From: Tepidibacter mesophilus
GTDB taxonomy: Bacteria; Bacillota; Clostridia; Peptostreptococcales; Peptostreptococcaceae
NCBI RefSeq assembly: GCF_002724055.1
Contig: NZ_BDQY01000003.1
Coordinates: 62,001 to 126,000 of the forward strand
Length of the DNA: 64,000 nt
Reading direction: 5' to 3'
Shown here in pieces: positions 1 to 8,438 of the stretch. Below the pieces are notes generated by a model, which did no database searches, was not told where the DNA came from, and was given only the letters and a program-made list of their open reading frames with translations. Every line of letters begins with the position of its first letter. Position 1 is the stretch's first letter. The position numbers and the translations under genes are program-made.

Positions 1-384
1 CGTTTGATGGTTTCCGTTTAAACCGCTTTCTAAGGCTCCTATAATTGCCATTGAACCTATACAAAATATTAATGTAGCTGTTACAAATCCTTTTGCAATA
101 CTTCCCTTTTTCTTTACTAGTTTACTTTCTATAAAATCGCCTAACTTGTCCAAGTTTTCTTCGATTCTTAGAAATTCTCCAATTACACTACCTATTGCTA
201 AGCTAACTATAAGAAGTAATATATTTTGAGTTTTTGTAGCTCCCATAATTCCTATTAAGAATATGCACAATCCCATAGCTTCCATGAGTATTTTCTTATA
301 ATTTTCACTTATACCTTTTTTGAATAAAAGGCCTATTAAACCTCCCACTAATACTGCTAATCCATTTGCTAAACTTCCCAACAT
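1..384 (-). CDS. DUF554 family membrane protein (C-terminus beyond window)
   Basis: The minus-strand frame opens with an ATG at 382-384 after an AGGAGG-like site and runs off the window edge without a stop, so about 128 N-terminal residues are visible. The protein is strongly hydrophobic with glycine-rich helices. The segment GFVTATLIFCIGSMAIIGAL and the preceding charged loop (residues about 75-100) are typical of DUF554/YdfK integral membrane proteins. The transport substrate or function of this family is not established. It is divergent from the c-di-GMP gene at 793. Family assignment is from remembered motif resemblance. Confidence 0.75.
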   Translation of the reverse strand, partial: MLGSLANGLAVLVGGLIGLLFKKGISENYKKILMEAMGLCIFLIGIMGATKTQNILLLIVSLAIGSVIGEFLRIEENLDKLGDFIESKLVKKKGSIAKGFVTATLIFCIGSMAIIGALESGLNGNHQT

Positions 385-473
385 ATAAAAAACCTCCTAA
401 AATTCGTCTAGAAAATTATAATACTTGAGTATAAAAAAGATAATATAATTGTATAATTGTGTGAAAAGTTATT

Positions 474-616
474 CAAGTATATATTGTAATTGTATAGAAT
501 GAATTTGGGATAAGAGATACAACTTATAAGATACTTGTGAAATGTAGTGAGGCTAATATAGCCCGTGAGATGATATGATGAAAAATAGTGTAAGGAGATC
601 CCTATACTATTTTTTA
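474..616 (+). promoter_or_regulatory. Possible structured leader RNA ending in a terminator-like hairpin
   Basis: The gene-free stretch 385-792 holds nested complementary segments: CAAGTAT (474-480) with ATACTTG (531-537), TTGTAT (490-495) with ATACAA (517-522), and a tight GGCTA-ATA-TAGCC hairpin (551-563). An imperfect hairpin follows (581-614) with a T-rich tail. This architecture resembles an aptamer plus intrinsic terminator, and it lies upstream of a c-di-GMP phosphodiesterase gene. It does not match the c-di-GMP-I or c-di-GMP-II consensus as I remember them, nor other common riboswitches. It could be a small RNA of its own. Structure was judged by eye only. Confidence 0.3.
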
Positions 617-792
617 TACTAATATTTTGTAATTAAATTTTTAAATATAAAAAAATATAGAAAAAAATAGAAAAATAGACACGAATAATGTATAATATAT
701 ATGTTTAATGTAGGAAAAATACAAAATTTAGATTATTTTAAATGATATGGAAATTAATTATTTATATAAAATTTGGAATTTAGGGGTCTGTT

Positions 793-3000
793 ATGGAATC
801 TAAAAAATTAAGGTATTTCTTTTTAATATGTACAGTGATTTTTACATTAACATGTTCTATAATTTATTATTCTTATAACAATTATAAAAAAGAGATTTTG
901 CTAAATGTTGAAGAAAATTTAGTAAAAAGTTCTCAAAATTATTCTGTATTTATATTAAATGCAATAAATCCAGTAGCAACATTGATTGAAAATACAGGTG
1001 ATGTATTAGCTTCATCAGATTTAAAAGATAGTAACGAAATCAAAATGATTTTCAATAAAATGACTGATAATGTACCCATTATATCAAATGTATATTTTGT
1101 GAATGATGAGAATGGAGATAAGTTTAGTTGTAATGGAAAAGTTAATAATTTAATTGATCTTAGAAATCGTTTCTGGTACAAAAAAGCAAATTCTTCAGAC
1201 AAACCTATTATTACAGAAGTATATAATGATTTGAATAATCATAAACCAGTAATAACTATCGCTTATAGCATAAAAAAAGATAATAAATTAAAAGGAGTTT
1301 TTTCAGCAGATATATTTTTAGAAGATATATATGAAACATTTAAAATAACTACATATACAGAAAATATTGTGCATTATATTATGGATGATTCTGCAAATAT
1401 TATACTTCATACTTCAAAAGAAATATTAGGGTTATCTATGATAAATCCCCAAAAGAGTTATATGAACAAATTTTCAAATAAAGAAAAGATTAATTTAAAA
1501 AAATATATTAAAATATGGAAAGAAAATAAAACAGATATCTTAAAGTATTCATCAGGAAACCTTTACTATGACCAAACAAAAGAAAAAATATTTGGATATT
1601 TCTATAAAGTACCTAATTTAAACTGGATTATTGTAAGTAGAATAGATTCTCAAAAAATAGAAATGGATACTAATTTATATTTATCAAAAACTGCATTGTG
1701 GGGATTAATTGTTTTTATATTCTTAATAATATTTATATATAGTATTTTTACTAATATATATAATAAGGATGATTTAACAAATATTTATAATAAAAATAAA
1801 CTTTTAGAAGTTTTACAAAAACAATCTTATGATGAACAAATTATTCTATTTATGGATATATATAATTTCTCATCCATTAATGGAATTCATGGAAGCACTT
1901 TTGGAAATACAGTTATAAAAAAATTGACCAATATATTAAATAATAATTTAAGCTCTAATGGATTATTAATTCATTCTAAGGCAGATGATTTTTTGTTTTT
2001 GTTTAATTCACAAGATTGGGAGGATGCACTTTATAAATCGAAAAAACTGAATGAATTATTAAATAATTTAGAAATAAAAATAGATGATTTAAATGTAAAT
2101 ATTAATCTTTTTTTAGGGCTAACTAAAATAAATGCATCACAAATAAAAGATTGGAAGACATCTATATTATTAATTGAAGATATTTTCAATAATTTAAAGA
2201 AAAAAACGGAAAGTGGGTTATTAGTATTTCCAGATTTTAATGAACTTCTTAAAATAAGAAGAAAACAGGATATAAAAAAGGAAGAAATAATAAAAGCTAT
2301 GGAGGAAAACAGGATTGTCCCATTTTTTCAGCCTATTTACAATTTAAAAGAAAATAAAATTGAGAAATATGAAGTTCTTATGCGAATTAAAAATGGAGAA
2401 AATTATTTATCTCCATTTCCTTATATCAAAGTAGCAGAAGAAAATAATTTAATATCAAACCTAGATTTAATGGTAATAAAAAAAGCTATGGAATATAAAA
2501 ATGATATGGATAAAGAAGATAAAATAAAGCTTTCAATCAATGCGTCAGGTAAAGATTTAAATGATTCAGAATTTCTACCTAAAGTTGTCCATTTAGCAGA
2601 TCAATATAAAATAAAATATGAAAATATAATATTTGAAATAACAGAAACACAAAATATAGACAATATAGATTCTCTAGTAAAAACTATATACTCATTTAAA
2701 GAATTAGGATTTACATTTTCTATAGATGACTTTGGAACTGGGTTTTCTTCTATGCAATATTTAAAACGGATACCAGCAGATTATTTAAAAATAGATGGTT
2801 CATTTATAAAAGATATAAATGAAAAGGAAGAAAATTTATATATAGTAAAATCTATTGCTAATATGGCAAAGGCATTTAAAATGCAAACTATTGCTGAATT
2901 TGTAGAAAATGAAGAAATATTAAATACAATAAAAGAATTAAAAATAGATTATGCTCAAGGCTATTATATAGGAAAACCACATGATAAATTTTTAGAATAA
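793..3000 (+). CDS. Membrane c-di-GMP phosphodiesterase with Cache-like sensor, degenerate GGDEF and EAL domains
   Basis: This 735-residue protein should hydrolyse cyclic di-GMP at the inner face of the membrane in response to an external signal. A transmembrane helix (about 7-26) is followed by an extracytoplasmic Cache-like sensor (about 30-295) and a second helix (about 300-320). The GGDEF domain (about 330-460) has ADDFLFLF where the active motif should be, so it is probably not a cyclase. The EAL domain (about 500-733) keeps the expected acidic and lysine residues: EVLMR, INASG, FEITE, DDFGTG, LKIDG, AEFVENE and AQGYY. It stands alone between a structured leader and a terminator. The next gene encodes the opposing activity. 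Confidence 0.9.
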   Translation: MESKKLRYFFLICTVIFTLTCSIIYYSYNNYKKEILLNVEENLVKSSQNYSVFILNAINPVATLIENTGDVLASSDLKDSNEIKMIFNKMTDNVPIISNVYFVNDENGDKFSCNGKVNNLIDLRNRFWYKKANSSDKPIITEVYNDLNNHKPVITIAYSIKKDNKLKGVFSADIFLEDIYETFKITTYTENIVHYIMDDSANIILHTSKEILGLSMINPQKSYMNKFSNKEKINLKKYIKIWKENKTDILKYSSGNLYYDQTKEKIFGYFYKVPNLNWIIVSRIDSQKIEMDTNLYLSKTALWGLIVFIFLIIFIYSIFTNIYNKDDLTNIYNKNKLLEVLQKQSYDEQIILFMDIYNFSSINGIHGSTFGNTVIKKLTNILNNNLSSNGLLIHSKADDFLFLFNSQDWEDALYKSKKLNELLNNLEIKIDDLNVNINLFLGLTKINASQIKDWKTSILLIEDIFNNLKKKTESGLLVFPDFNELLKIRRKQDIKKEEIIKAMEENRIVPFFQPIYNLKENKIEKYEVLMRIKNGENYLSPFPYIKVAEENNLISNLDLMVIKKAMEYKNDMDKEDKIKLSINASGKDLNDSEFLPKVVHLADQYKIKYENIIFEITETQNIDNIDSLVKTIYSFKELGFTFSIDDFGTGFSSMQYLKRIPADYLKIDGSFIKDINEKEENLYIVKSIANMAKAFKMQTIAEFVENEEILNTIKELKIDYAQGYYIGKPHDKFLE

Positions 3001-3038
3001 AGAGTTTCAGTGAAATCATTGAAACTCTTTTCTATTTT
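3001..3038 (+). terminator. Intrinsic terminator after the EAL gene
   Basis: AGAGTTTCA and TGAAACTCT form a 9-bp stem immediately after the stop codon, followed by a T-rich tract. Confidence 0.85.
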
Positions 3039-3166
3039 AAATAATATTTATATCAATTTAAATGATAAATTTTGGGTATGAATAATTAAGATACATTTAA
3101 GAAGTTCTTAAGGAATATACTGTATGATATAATAAAATAATTGGTGCTAAAATAAGAGGGGTTGAC

Positions 3167-4588
3167 ATGTTAAAATCACACGATACTAGTATAAAAAAAT
3201 TTTTGCTTAAAAGTATGGTAGTTTTTATTGTTATAATGACAGTTATAATAGAAGGAAACAATATTATTAGGCAGTACAGAACTTTTTCAAGAGAAAGTGA
3301 ATATTTAAAACTAGAGGATATACAGCGTCAAAAAGAATTATTAAAAAATCAAATGAATAGAGTATTTGAATATATAGAATTTGAGAAAAACAATACGTAT
3401 AAATTATTAAAAGAAAATACCCAATACACAGATGTGCAAATAGAAGAAATTATAAAGCAAAGAATTATAAAGTTTGTATCAAGTATTCACTTTGGAGATA
3501 ATAACGAACAATATATGTTTATATTGAGTTATAATGGAGTTAATCTTGGTAATGGTAGATATCCAGAGTTAATAGGTAAGAATATATTGAATATGATGGA
3601 TGCAGATGGGGTTAAAGTAAACCAAAAGCTTATAAAAATGGCTAGGGGAAGCGAAGATGGAGTATATTTAATTCAGAAATGGATAAAGGATACTACTAAT
3701 TTAGATCATGATAAATTATACTACGCAAAGCCCATTCCTGAGTTTGAGTGGGTTATAGGATCTGGTATATACATAGAAGATATAAATAAAAACATAAAAA
3801 AGAATGAAGATATATTAAAAAAGAAGTTCGAAGATGAAATTAAAATAATTATACTAATTATGTTTATAATAATTTTAATAGTATCTTTTTATATTAAACG
3901 AATAAATTATAAAATTAATAAAAAAATAGAATTTGTAGTATCTTTCTTTGAAAAAGCTTCAAAAGAGAGAGTATATATAGATATTGAGAAATTAAGATAT
4001 ATAGAGTTTAAAAAAATGGCTATATCGGTAAATAGTATGATAAAAGATAGATATGATATAGAAAATAAACTAAATCAGATTAATATACAACTTAAAGAAA
4101 TGAGTATAACAGATGGGCTAACAGGACTCTACAACCATAAACATATATATAAGATACTGAAGAAAGAAATAGAAAAAGCTTGTGTTTTAAAAAGAGATTT
4201 ATCCATAATAATGTTTGATATAGATCATTTTAAAAAAATAAATGATAATTACGGTCATCAATTTGGAGATGATGTGTTAGTTAATATATCTAATTATATT
4301 AAACAATATGTTGGTAAAAATGGATTTGTTGGAAGGTATGGTGGTGAAGAATTTTTAATAATATTGCCAAATATAGATATAGAAAAAGCATATAAGAAGG
4401 CAGAATATATAAGAAAAGGAGTAAAAAATATTGAATTTAAGAATACAAATCCTATAGTTACAATAAGTGGAGGAGCGGTTCAATTTCAACAGGAATCATG
4501 CAAGGATATAGTAAATAGAGCAGATGAACTTTTGTATAAAGCAAAAGAAAATGGAAGAGATAGAATAGAAAGAGGAGACATAACATGA
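3167..4588 (+). CDS. Membrane diguanylate cyclase with extracytoplasmic Cache-like sensor and GGDEF domain
   Basis: This 473-residue protein should make cyclic di-GMP from two GTP. It has an N-terminal transmembrane helix (about 10-28), an extracytoplasmic Cache-type sensor (about 30-220, with a YAKPIPEFEWVIGSGIYIED segment typical of Cache domains), a second helix (about 222-242), a HAMP-like linker, and a GGDEF domain. That domain carries DGLTGLYN, FDIDHFKKIND and an intact GGEEF active site. It is likely active, in contrast to the degenerate GGDEF of the preceding gene. Its stop overlaps the start of trmB by four bases (ATGA), so the two are translationally coupled. The start is the ATG after GAGGGG. 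Confidence 0.92.
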   Translation: MLKSHDTSIKKFLLKSMVVFIVIMTVIIEGNNIIRQYRTFSRESEYLKLEDIQRQKELLKNQMNRVFEYIEFEKNNTYKLLKENTQYTDVQIEEIIKQRIIKFVSSIHFGDNNEQYMFILSYNGVNLGNGRYPELIGKNILNMMDADGVKVNQKLIKMARGSEDGVYLIQKWIKDTTNLDHDKLYYAKPIPEFEWVIGSGIYIEDINKNIKKNEDILKKKFEDEIKIIILIMFIIILIVSFYIKRINYKINKKIEFVVSFFEKASKERVYIDIEKLRYIEFKKMAISVNSMIKDRYDIENKLNQINIQLKEMSITDGLTGLYNHKHIYKILKKEIEKACVLKRDLSIIMFDIDHFKKINDNYGHQFGDDVLVNISNYIKQYVGKNGFVGRYGGEEFLIILPNIDIEKAYKKAEYIRKGVKNIEFKNTNPIVTISGGAVQFQQESCKDIVNRADELLYKAKENGRDRIERGDIT

Positions 4589-5223
4589 GAAGAAGAAAAG
4601 TAAAAGGTGCAGATGAAAAATTATTATCATATGATAAGCAAGTAATAAAAAATCCAGTTGATTTTAAAGGAGGATGGTCGAAGAAATTTAATAACCATAA
4701 TCCTATATATATAGAGGTTGGAACGGGAAGAGGAAAATTTTTAACCACTTTAGCAAAGCAAAACCCTAATATAAACTTTATAGCTATGGAAATAAAAGAA
4801 GAAGTATTAATAAAGGCTGTTCAAAAGGCTGATGAAGCTGAATTAAATAATATACTTTTTATATGGGGGAATGTACAGAATATATTAGACTATTTTGAGG
4901 ATAAAGAGATAGATAGAATATTTATAAATTTTTGTGATCCTTGGCCTAAGAAGAGATGGGCAAAAAGAAGGCTTACACACAGTGGATTTTTAGATATGTA
5001 TAATAAAGTGTTATCTGATGATGGTGAAATTCACTTTAAAACTGATAATGAAAAATTATTTGAATTCTCAATCAATGAAATATCTGAATATGGTCTTAAG
5101 TTACAGAATATTTCTCTTGATTTAGCAAATAGTGAATTTGAGGGAAATGTAACGACTGAGTATGAAGATAAATTTATGAATCAAGGAATGAAGATATATA
5201 GATGTGAGGGGAAAAAGAGGTAG
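4585..5223 (+). CDS. trmB: tRNA (guanine-N7-)-methyltransferase
   Basis: TrmB methylates N7 of G46 in the variable loop of tRNAs using S-adenosylmethionine. At 212 residues it has the usual family length. The SAM-binding segment VEVGTGRGKF (about 39-48), the acidic MEIKEE that follows, and the signature FCDPWPKKRWAKRRL (about 117-131) identify it. It overlaps the diguanylate cyclase gene by four bases, an unrelated partner that suggests simple transcriptional packing. A strong hairpin overlaps its stop codon. Confidence 0.95.
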   Translation: MRRRKVKGADEKLLSYDKQVIKNPVDFKGGWSKKFNNHNPIYIEVGTGRGKFLTTLAKQNPNINFIAMEIKEEVLIKAVQKADEAELNNILFIWGNVQNILDYFEDKEIDRIFINFCDPWPKKRWAKRRLTHSGFLDMYNKVLSDDGEIHFKTDNEKLFEFSINEISEYGLKLQNISLDLANSEFEGNVTTEYEDKFMNQGMKIYRCEGKKR

Positions 5224-5246
5224 ATTTTATATCTACCTCTTTTTTG
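5212..5246 (+). terminator. Intrinsic terminator of the trmB transcript
   Basis: AAAAGAGGTAGA and TCTACCTCTTTT pair across a short AT loop and overlap the trmB stop codon; the 3' arm ends in six T. Confidence 0.85.
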
Positions 5247-5319
5247 TCCATAATCATAAATAGTAAGTTAATTCATTATACTAGTTAAACCTTAATTTCT
5301 TAAAAAAGGTACTTAATCG

Positions 5320-5521
5320 AAAATGAGGATAATTGAAATACCGCTACTTAATCAATCTTTTAATAAAACTAAAGATTGTATCTTATTAAATATTCTAAAA
5401 CTTCTTAAACTCCCTTCCGGTCAAACAACGAAGTTTCTTAACGGATATTTAAACACTACAATCTAAGTTTTATAGTAAAAGATTAATCAAAAGTAGCTAA
5501 CATTTAAATTATCCTCATTTT
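5320..5521 (-). repeat. Large hairpin repeat, copy A
   Basis: This palindromic element of about 200 bp fills the gap between trmB and the S66 peptidase gene. The outer arms AAAATGAGGATAATT (5320-5334) and AATTATCCTCATTTT (5507-5521) are perfectly complementary, and complementarity continues inward. The central loop, read on the minus strand, is TGTTTGACCGGAAGGGAGTTT near 5408-5428. Two relatives are at 16980 and 51183. It shares with them the loop, an ATGTTAGC block near one arm and an AGCGGTATTT block near the other. It contains no protein-coding frame. It may be a structured RNA or a non-autonomous mobile element. Confidence 0.8.
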
Positions 5522-5658
5522 AAATTAGCTGATATAGAAATTTTATATATAATCATGTTAAATATTTGAAATTTATCATAATATTCTTTACAATGGAATA
5601 AATACAAAATAGTATTTTATAGAAAACTAAAAGATGTTATGTTTGAGGAGGATTGACA

Positions 5659-6660
5659 ATGAACTACATAGAGAAATTAAAGGTTGGTGACTCGATTGGT
5701 ATTTTTTCACCATCATCACCTATAACATACTCATGTCCTAAAAGATTTGAACGAGCAAAAAAATATTTACAAGACAAGGGTTTTAAGATTATAGAAGGAA
5801 GTCTTACAGGAAAATACGATTTCTATAGGTCGGGTAGTATTAAAAAAAGAGCAGAAGAATTAAATGAGTTAATTAGAAATCCAGAAGTAAAGTGCATTAT
5901 GTCTACAATTGGAGGAATGAACTCAAATTCCATTCTTCCATATATAGATTATGACGCTTTTAAAAGAAATCCTAAAACAATAATAGGCTATTCTGATGTT
6001 ACTGCAATTTTACTTGCTATATATGCCCAAACTGGAATAAGTACTTATTATGGACCTGCATTAGTGGCTTCCTTTGGGGAGTTATCACCTTTTGTTGCCT
6101 ATACATATAGGTATTTTCAAAAAATTACTATAGATAAAACAAAACTTCCTTATGTTTTTGAAACTCCTGAATATTGGACAGACGAGTACATTAATTGGGA
6201 AATACAAGATAGAAGCAAAGAAAAAAGAGAAAACAAATGGATAACAGTTTATGAAGGTGTTGTTAGGGGTAGAGTTATAGGTGGTAATTTGAATACAATT
6301 CAAGGAATATGGGGTAGTAAATATATGCCTAAAATAAAGAATGGAGATATACTTTTTATAGAAGATAGTTTAAAAGATGTTGCAACAATAGAAAGAAGCT
6401 TTTCTTTTTTAAAGGTAAATGGTGTTTTTGATAAGATTTCAGGAATAATCCTTGGAAAACATGAGTTATTTGATGATTTAAAAACAGGTCGAAAACCATA
6501 TGAAATATTATTAGAAGTGTTAGGAGATAAAAAGTTACCTTTTATTGCAGATTTTGATTGCTGTCATACACATCCAATGATGACTTTACCGATAGGATGT
6601 GAGATTGAACTTGATGCTACAGAAAAGAACGTATCAATTATAGAAGATTGGTCAAAATAA
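5659..6660 (+). CDS. S66 family LD-carboxypeptidase, MccF-like
   Basis: This 333-residue cytosolic serine peptidase belongs to the S66 family, which includes murein LD-carboxypeptidases (LdcA) and the microcin C immunity peptidase MccF. The nucleophile segment GGMNSNSILPYIDYD (about 85-99) matches the MccF-type motif better than LdcA. FIEDS supplies the probable catalytic glutamate, and HTHPMMTLPIG near the C terminus the histidine. The likely role is detoxification of peptide-nucleotide antibiotics or peptidoglycan peptide recycling; the sequence alone does not decide. I chose the ATG at 5659, seven bases after GAGGAGG, over an upstream TTG that nearly touches it. It appears monocistronic. 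Confidence 0.88.
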   Translation: MNYIEKLKVGDSIGIFSPSSPITYSCPKRFERAKKYLQDKGFKIIEGSLTGKYDFYRSGSIKKRAEELNELIRNPEVKCIMSTIGGMNSNSILPYIDYDAFKRNPKTIIGYSDVTAILLAIYAQTGISTYYGPALVASFGELSPFVAYTYRYFQKITIDKTKLPYVFETPEYWTDEYINWEIQDRSKEKRENKWITVYEGVVRGRVIGGNLNTIQGIWGSKYMPKIKNGDILFIEDSLKDVATIERSFSFLKVNGVFDKISGIILGKHELFDDLKTGRKPYEILLEVLGDKKLPFIADFDCCHTHPMMTLPIGCEIELDATEKNVSIIEDWSK

Positions 6661-6716
6661 TGGTTTAGTACAAAATATTCTTATATTGTGCCGCAATAAA
6701 CTGAAAATAATAACTA

Positions 6717-6745
6717 AGAAAACCTCAAAGTGGGTTTCCTTAAAA
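6717..6745 (-). terminator. Terminator-like hairpin on the minus strand
   Basis: AAGAAAACC and GGGTTTCCTT form a stem with one mismatch. Read on the minus strand it is followed by a moderately T-rich sequence. It could end an RNA antisense to the 6.9-kb small-peptide region. The rest of 6661-6860 shows nothing I recognise. Confidence 0.35.
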
Positions 6746-6922
6746 AATGTGATAATATTAACAGTATCTTTAAACATAGTCTAATAAAAAAATAGAAAGT
6801 TTTATTTTCTCACATACAAAAAAGAAAGTAGTATGTTATAATAATTAATAGAATTATAGTCTATAGAGGGTGGTTCCATACTAAAGAAAAACCTACTTCC
6901 AACTGGAAGGAGGTGAGGAAGT

Positions 6923-7051
6923 ATGGATTCGATATTTAATATTGTATTTGGTTTAGTTTTATCAAGACCTAATTTAAAAAAAGTTACAAAAAATAGTGAT
7001 GGATACATATTATACATATATAATATGTATCCATCACTATTTTTTTTATAA
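6923..7051 (+). CDS. Putative small type-I-toxin-like peptide (42 aa)
   Basis: An ATG is preceded by an exceptionally strong ribosome site (GGAAGGAGGTGAGG). An inverted repeat, CCTACTTCC with GGAAGGAGG, could hide that site, an arrangement common in type I toxin mRNAs. A TATAAT box lies near 6836. The frame encodes a short hydrophobic N terminus (about residues 4-14) and 42 residues in all. The reading frame runs through a long terminator hairpin and stops inside its T tract, which is unusual, so the peptide may be a degraded toxin or an artefact. A sequence resembling its 5' untranslated region (AGTCTAT...GTGGTTCC) recurs on the minus strand near 16740. Confidence 0.35.
   Translation: MDSIFNIVFGLVLSRPNLKKVTKNSDGYILYIYNMYPSLFFL
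6988..7047 (+). terminator. Very long intrinsic terminator
   Basis: A 24-bp perfect stem with a 4-base loop (arms 6991-7014 and 7019-7042) is followed by eight T. It overlaps the 3' end of the 42-residue frame. Confidence 0.85.
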
Positions 7052-7403
7052 ACTACGATTATGTACTCTGTTTCAAAAATTTCTACTTTCCTTAACTGCT
7101 ACTATAACTAACTTTTATGATATAATTTACCTAAATGATGGAAACTGATACTACAAATAATGTTTATAACAGGCAGTTAAAATTTAGGAAATAAAAACAG
7201 TAACAATTACATAGAATGTTTTTTATCTATGACAAAAATGAAATAAATGTATAAACTTGTGGTTTGTAGATAAGTGAATATTCCCGACATATGTCGCAAA
7301 TATACTCATATAGGAATGAAAAGCGAACTATGTTAGGAAATTCAATAGTTAGGCGAAAGAGAACTGCTAGATACTTGCTAAGTAGCCGAAAATTGGAGGT
7401 ATT
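7052..7403. other. Gene-free stretch at the left edge of the accessory region
   Basis: No gene is visible. The stretch probably contains the distal end of the Tn554-like element, but that family has no long terminal repeats, so the junction cannot be placed. A GTTAGGC box at 7348-7354 starts the first cassette-like unit. Just upstream is a short segment, GCGAACTATGTTAGG (7323-7337), that resembles the end of an attC-like site and may be a relic. Confidence 0.4.
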
Positions 7404-8432
7404 ATGAACTTAAAATGGAAAGAAACAGAGAAAATTGTTGCAGCATTTGAAAAGAGGATATCCGAAGAATCTGAAGTGATGCACAATGTTATACTTACTG
7501 ATTTATCTGGTGACAGTAATGGAAGGCAATGTGATATTGTAATAAGATCTGGAAAGTATCCAAGAGAAACGGTGACAATTGTAGAAGTACAAGATAGGAA
7601 AAGTCAACTTAATATAACAACGTTTGATGGTTTTGTCGAGAAAATGAGGAGTGTTGGAGCGCAGCATCTAATTGTTGTCTCAAAATGCGAATTTCCAATT
7701 TCTGTAAGGAGAAGGGCGATGAGATTAGGACCGACAGTAAGATTGATTAACTTTTCTGAAATGATGAAAGGCGAATTTGTAATAGAATTTATCGATGATT
7801 CCGTAACAATATGTAATCATTTTCTTGATGATTTTGTAGTTAGGATCAAAGATATTGGAGATCAAGAAGACAACCTTGATTTGGTATTTAGTATACTTGA
7901 GGAAGGAAACATAATCTTTGAAAGAGATGACCTTGAGTATTCTCCATCTGAGTTGATCTTTCATTGCTTAAAGCATAGTCCGGGTAACTATAAAGAAGGA
8001 AAGCACAAGGGAACAATTAAGATTTCTATAGATGAGAGAGTATGTATTAAGTCGATAAAAAGTATACCTGTAGGTATTGAATTTGATATAACAGTAAATA
8101 CAAGTATTTCAAAATTAGACCTTAAATGTTTCGAGTATAAGCAACAAGATCTTGACGATCCACTACTTTGGTATGCTGAAGGATTAGGTAAGATTGATGG
8201 TGAGGATGCTAGAATTGGAATCTCCTTCACTTATAATGAGAACATCTCTAGATATGATTTGAATCTTGAAGTTCTAGAAGGTCCATTTTATGAAGGTTTA
8301 ATTGAGCTAGCTCGTATAGATTAGGCAATTTACCGCAGTTATCCTTCGCCTAACAGACAGTTTACAACATCACTCAACTTAAACTAGAAAATCACTAGTT
8401 TAGATTGACCGACATCGCAAACTACCAAAACG
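7348..8432 (+). mobile_element. Integron-type gene cassette 1 (candidate)
   Basis: The unit begins at GTTAGGC (7348) and ends inside GTTATAC (8432), with a single plus-strand gene between, as in an integrated integron cassette. Its own attC-like site opens with GCCTAAC (8348-8354), the exact complement of the GTTAGGC at its left end, as expected if circularisation rejoins them. Complementarity extends outward: GTTAGGCGAA with TTCGCCTAAC, then an AACTGC/GCAGTT pair. Base composition is visibly more G+C rich than the surrounding genes. No IntI integrase is seen in the window. Confidence 0.55.
7404..8324 (+). CDS. Probable PD-(D/E)XK restriction endonuclease-like protein
   Basis: This 306-residue protein has a Mrr-like nuclease fold signature. 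Asp44 sits in RQCDIVIRSG, and a strand ends in VEVQDRK (Glu61, Gln63), so the usual ExK is ExQ. The helix-strand pattern FDGFVEKMRSVGAQHLIVVSK that follows is that of Mrr-type enzymes acting on foreign or modified DNA. The C-terminal half (about 150-306) is a beta-rich domain I do not recognise. No methyltransferase lies nearby, so it would be a stand-alone, modification-dependent or broken-DNA nuclease. It sits alone in the first cassette-like unit, with GGAGG before its ATG. Base use is unlike the flanking AT-rich genes, suggesting transfer. Confidence 0.6.
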   Translation: MNLKWKETEKIVAAFEKRISEESEVMHNVILTDLSGDSNGRQCDIVIRSGKYPRETVTIVEVQDRKSQLNITTFDGFVEKMRSVGAQHLIVVSKCEFPISVRRRAMRLGPTVRLINFSEMMKGEFVIEFIDDSVTICNHFLDDFVVRIKDIGDQEDNLDLVFSILEEGNIIFERDDLEYSPSELIFHCLKHSPGNYKEGKHKGTIKISIDERVCIKSIKSIPVGIEFDITVNTSISKLDLKCFEYKQQDLDDPLLWYAEGLGKIDGEDARIGISFTYNENISRYDLNLEVLEGPFYEGLIELARID

Positions 8433-8438
8433 TTATAC
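8348..8438 (+). repeat. attC-like recombination site 1
   Basis: Box GCCTAAC (8348-8354, fitting RYYYAAC) pairs with the cassette-start GTTAGGC. Inside are AGTTT/AAACT and a longer imperfect stem, CAACTTAAACTAG with CTAGTTTAGATTG, around a short AAAATCA loop. The site ends with GTTATAC (8432-8438), where the next cassette begins. The order of conserved boxes and folded arms is that of integron attC sites. Confidence 0.6.

Noticed and set aside
5281..5530. A CRISPR array or direct repeats in the trmB-S66 gap
   Set aside because: The repetition is one long inverted repeat without regularly spaced direct repeats. No array was seen anywhere in the window.
7404..8324. A complete restriction-modification system
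   Set aside because: No methyltransferase or specificity gene is adjacent; only a nuclease-like protein is seen.
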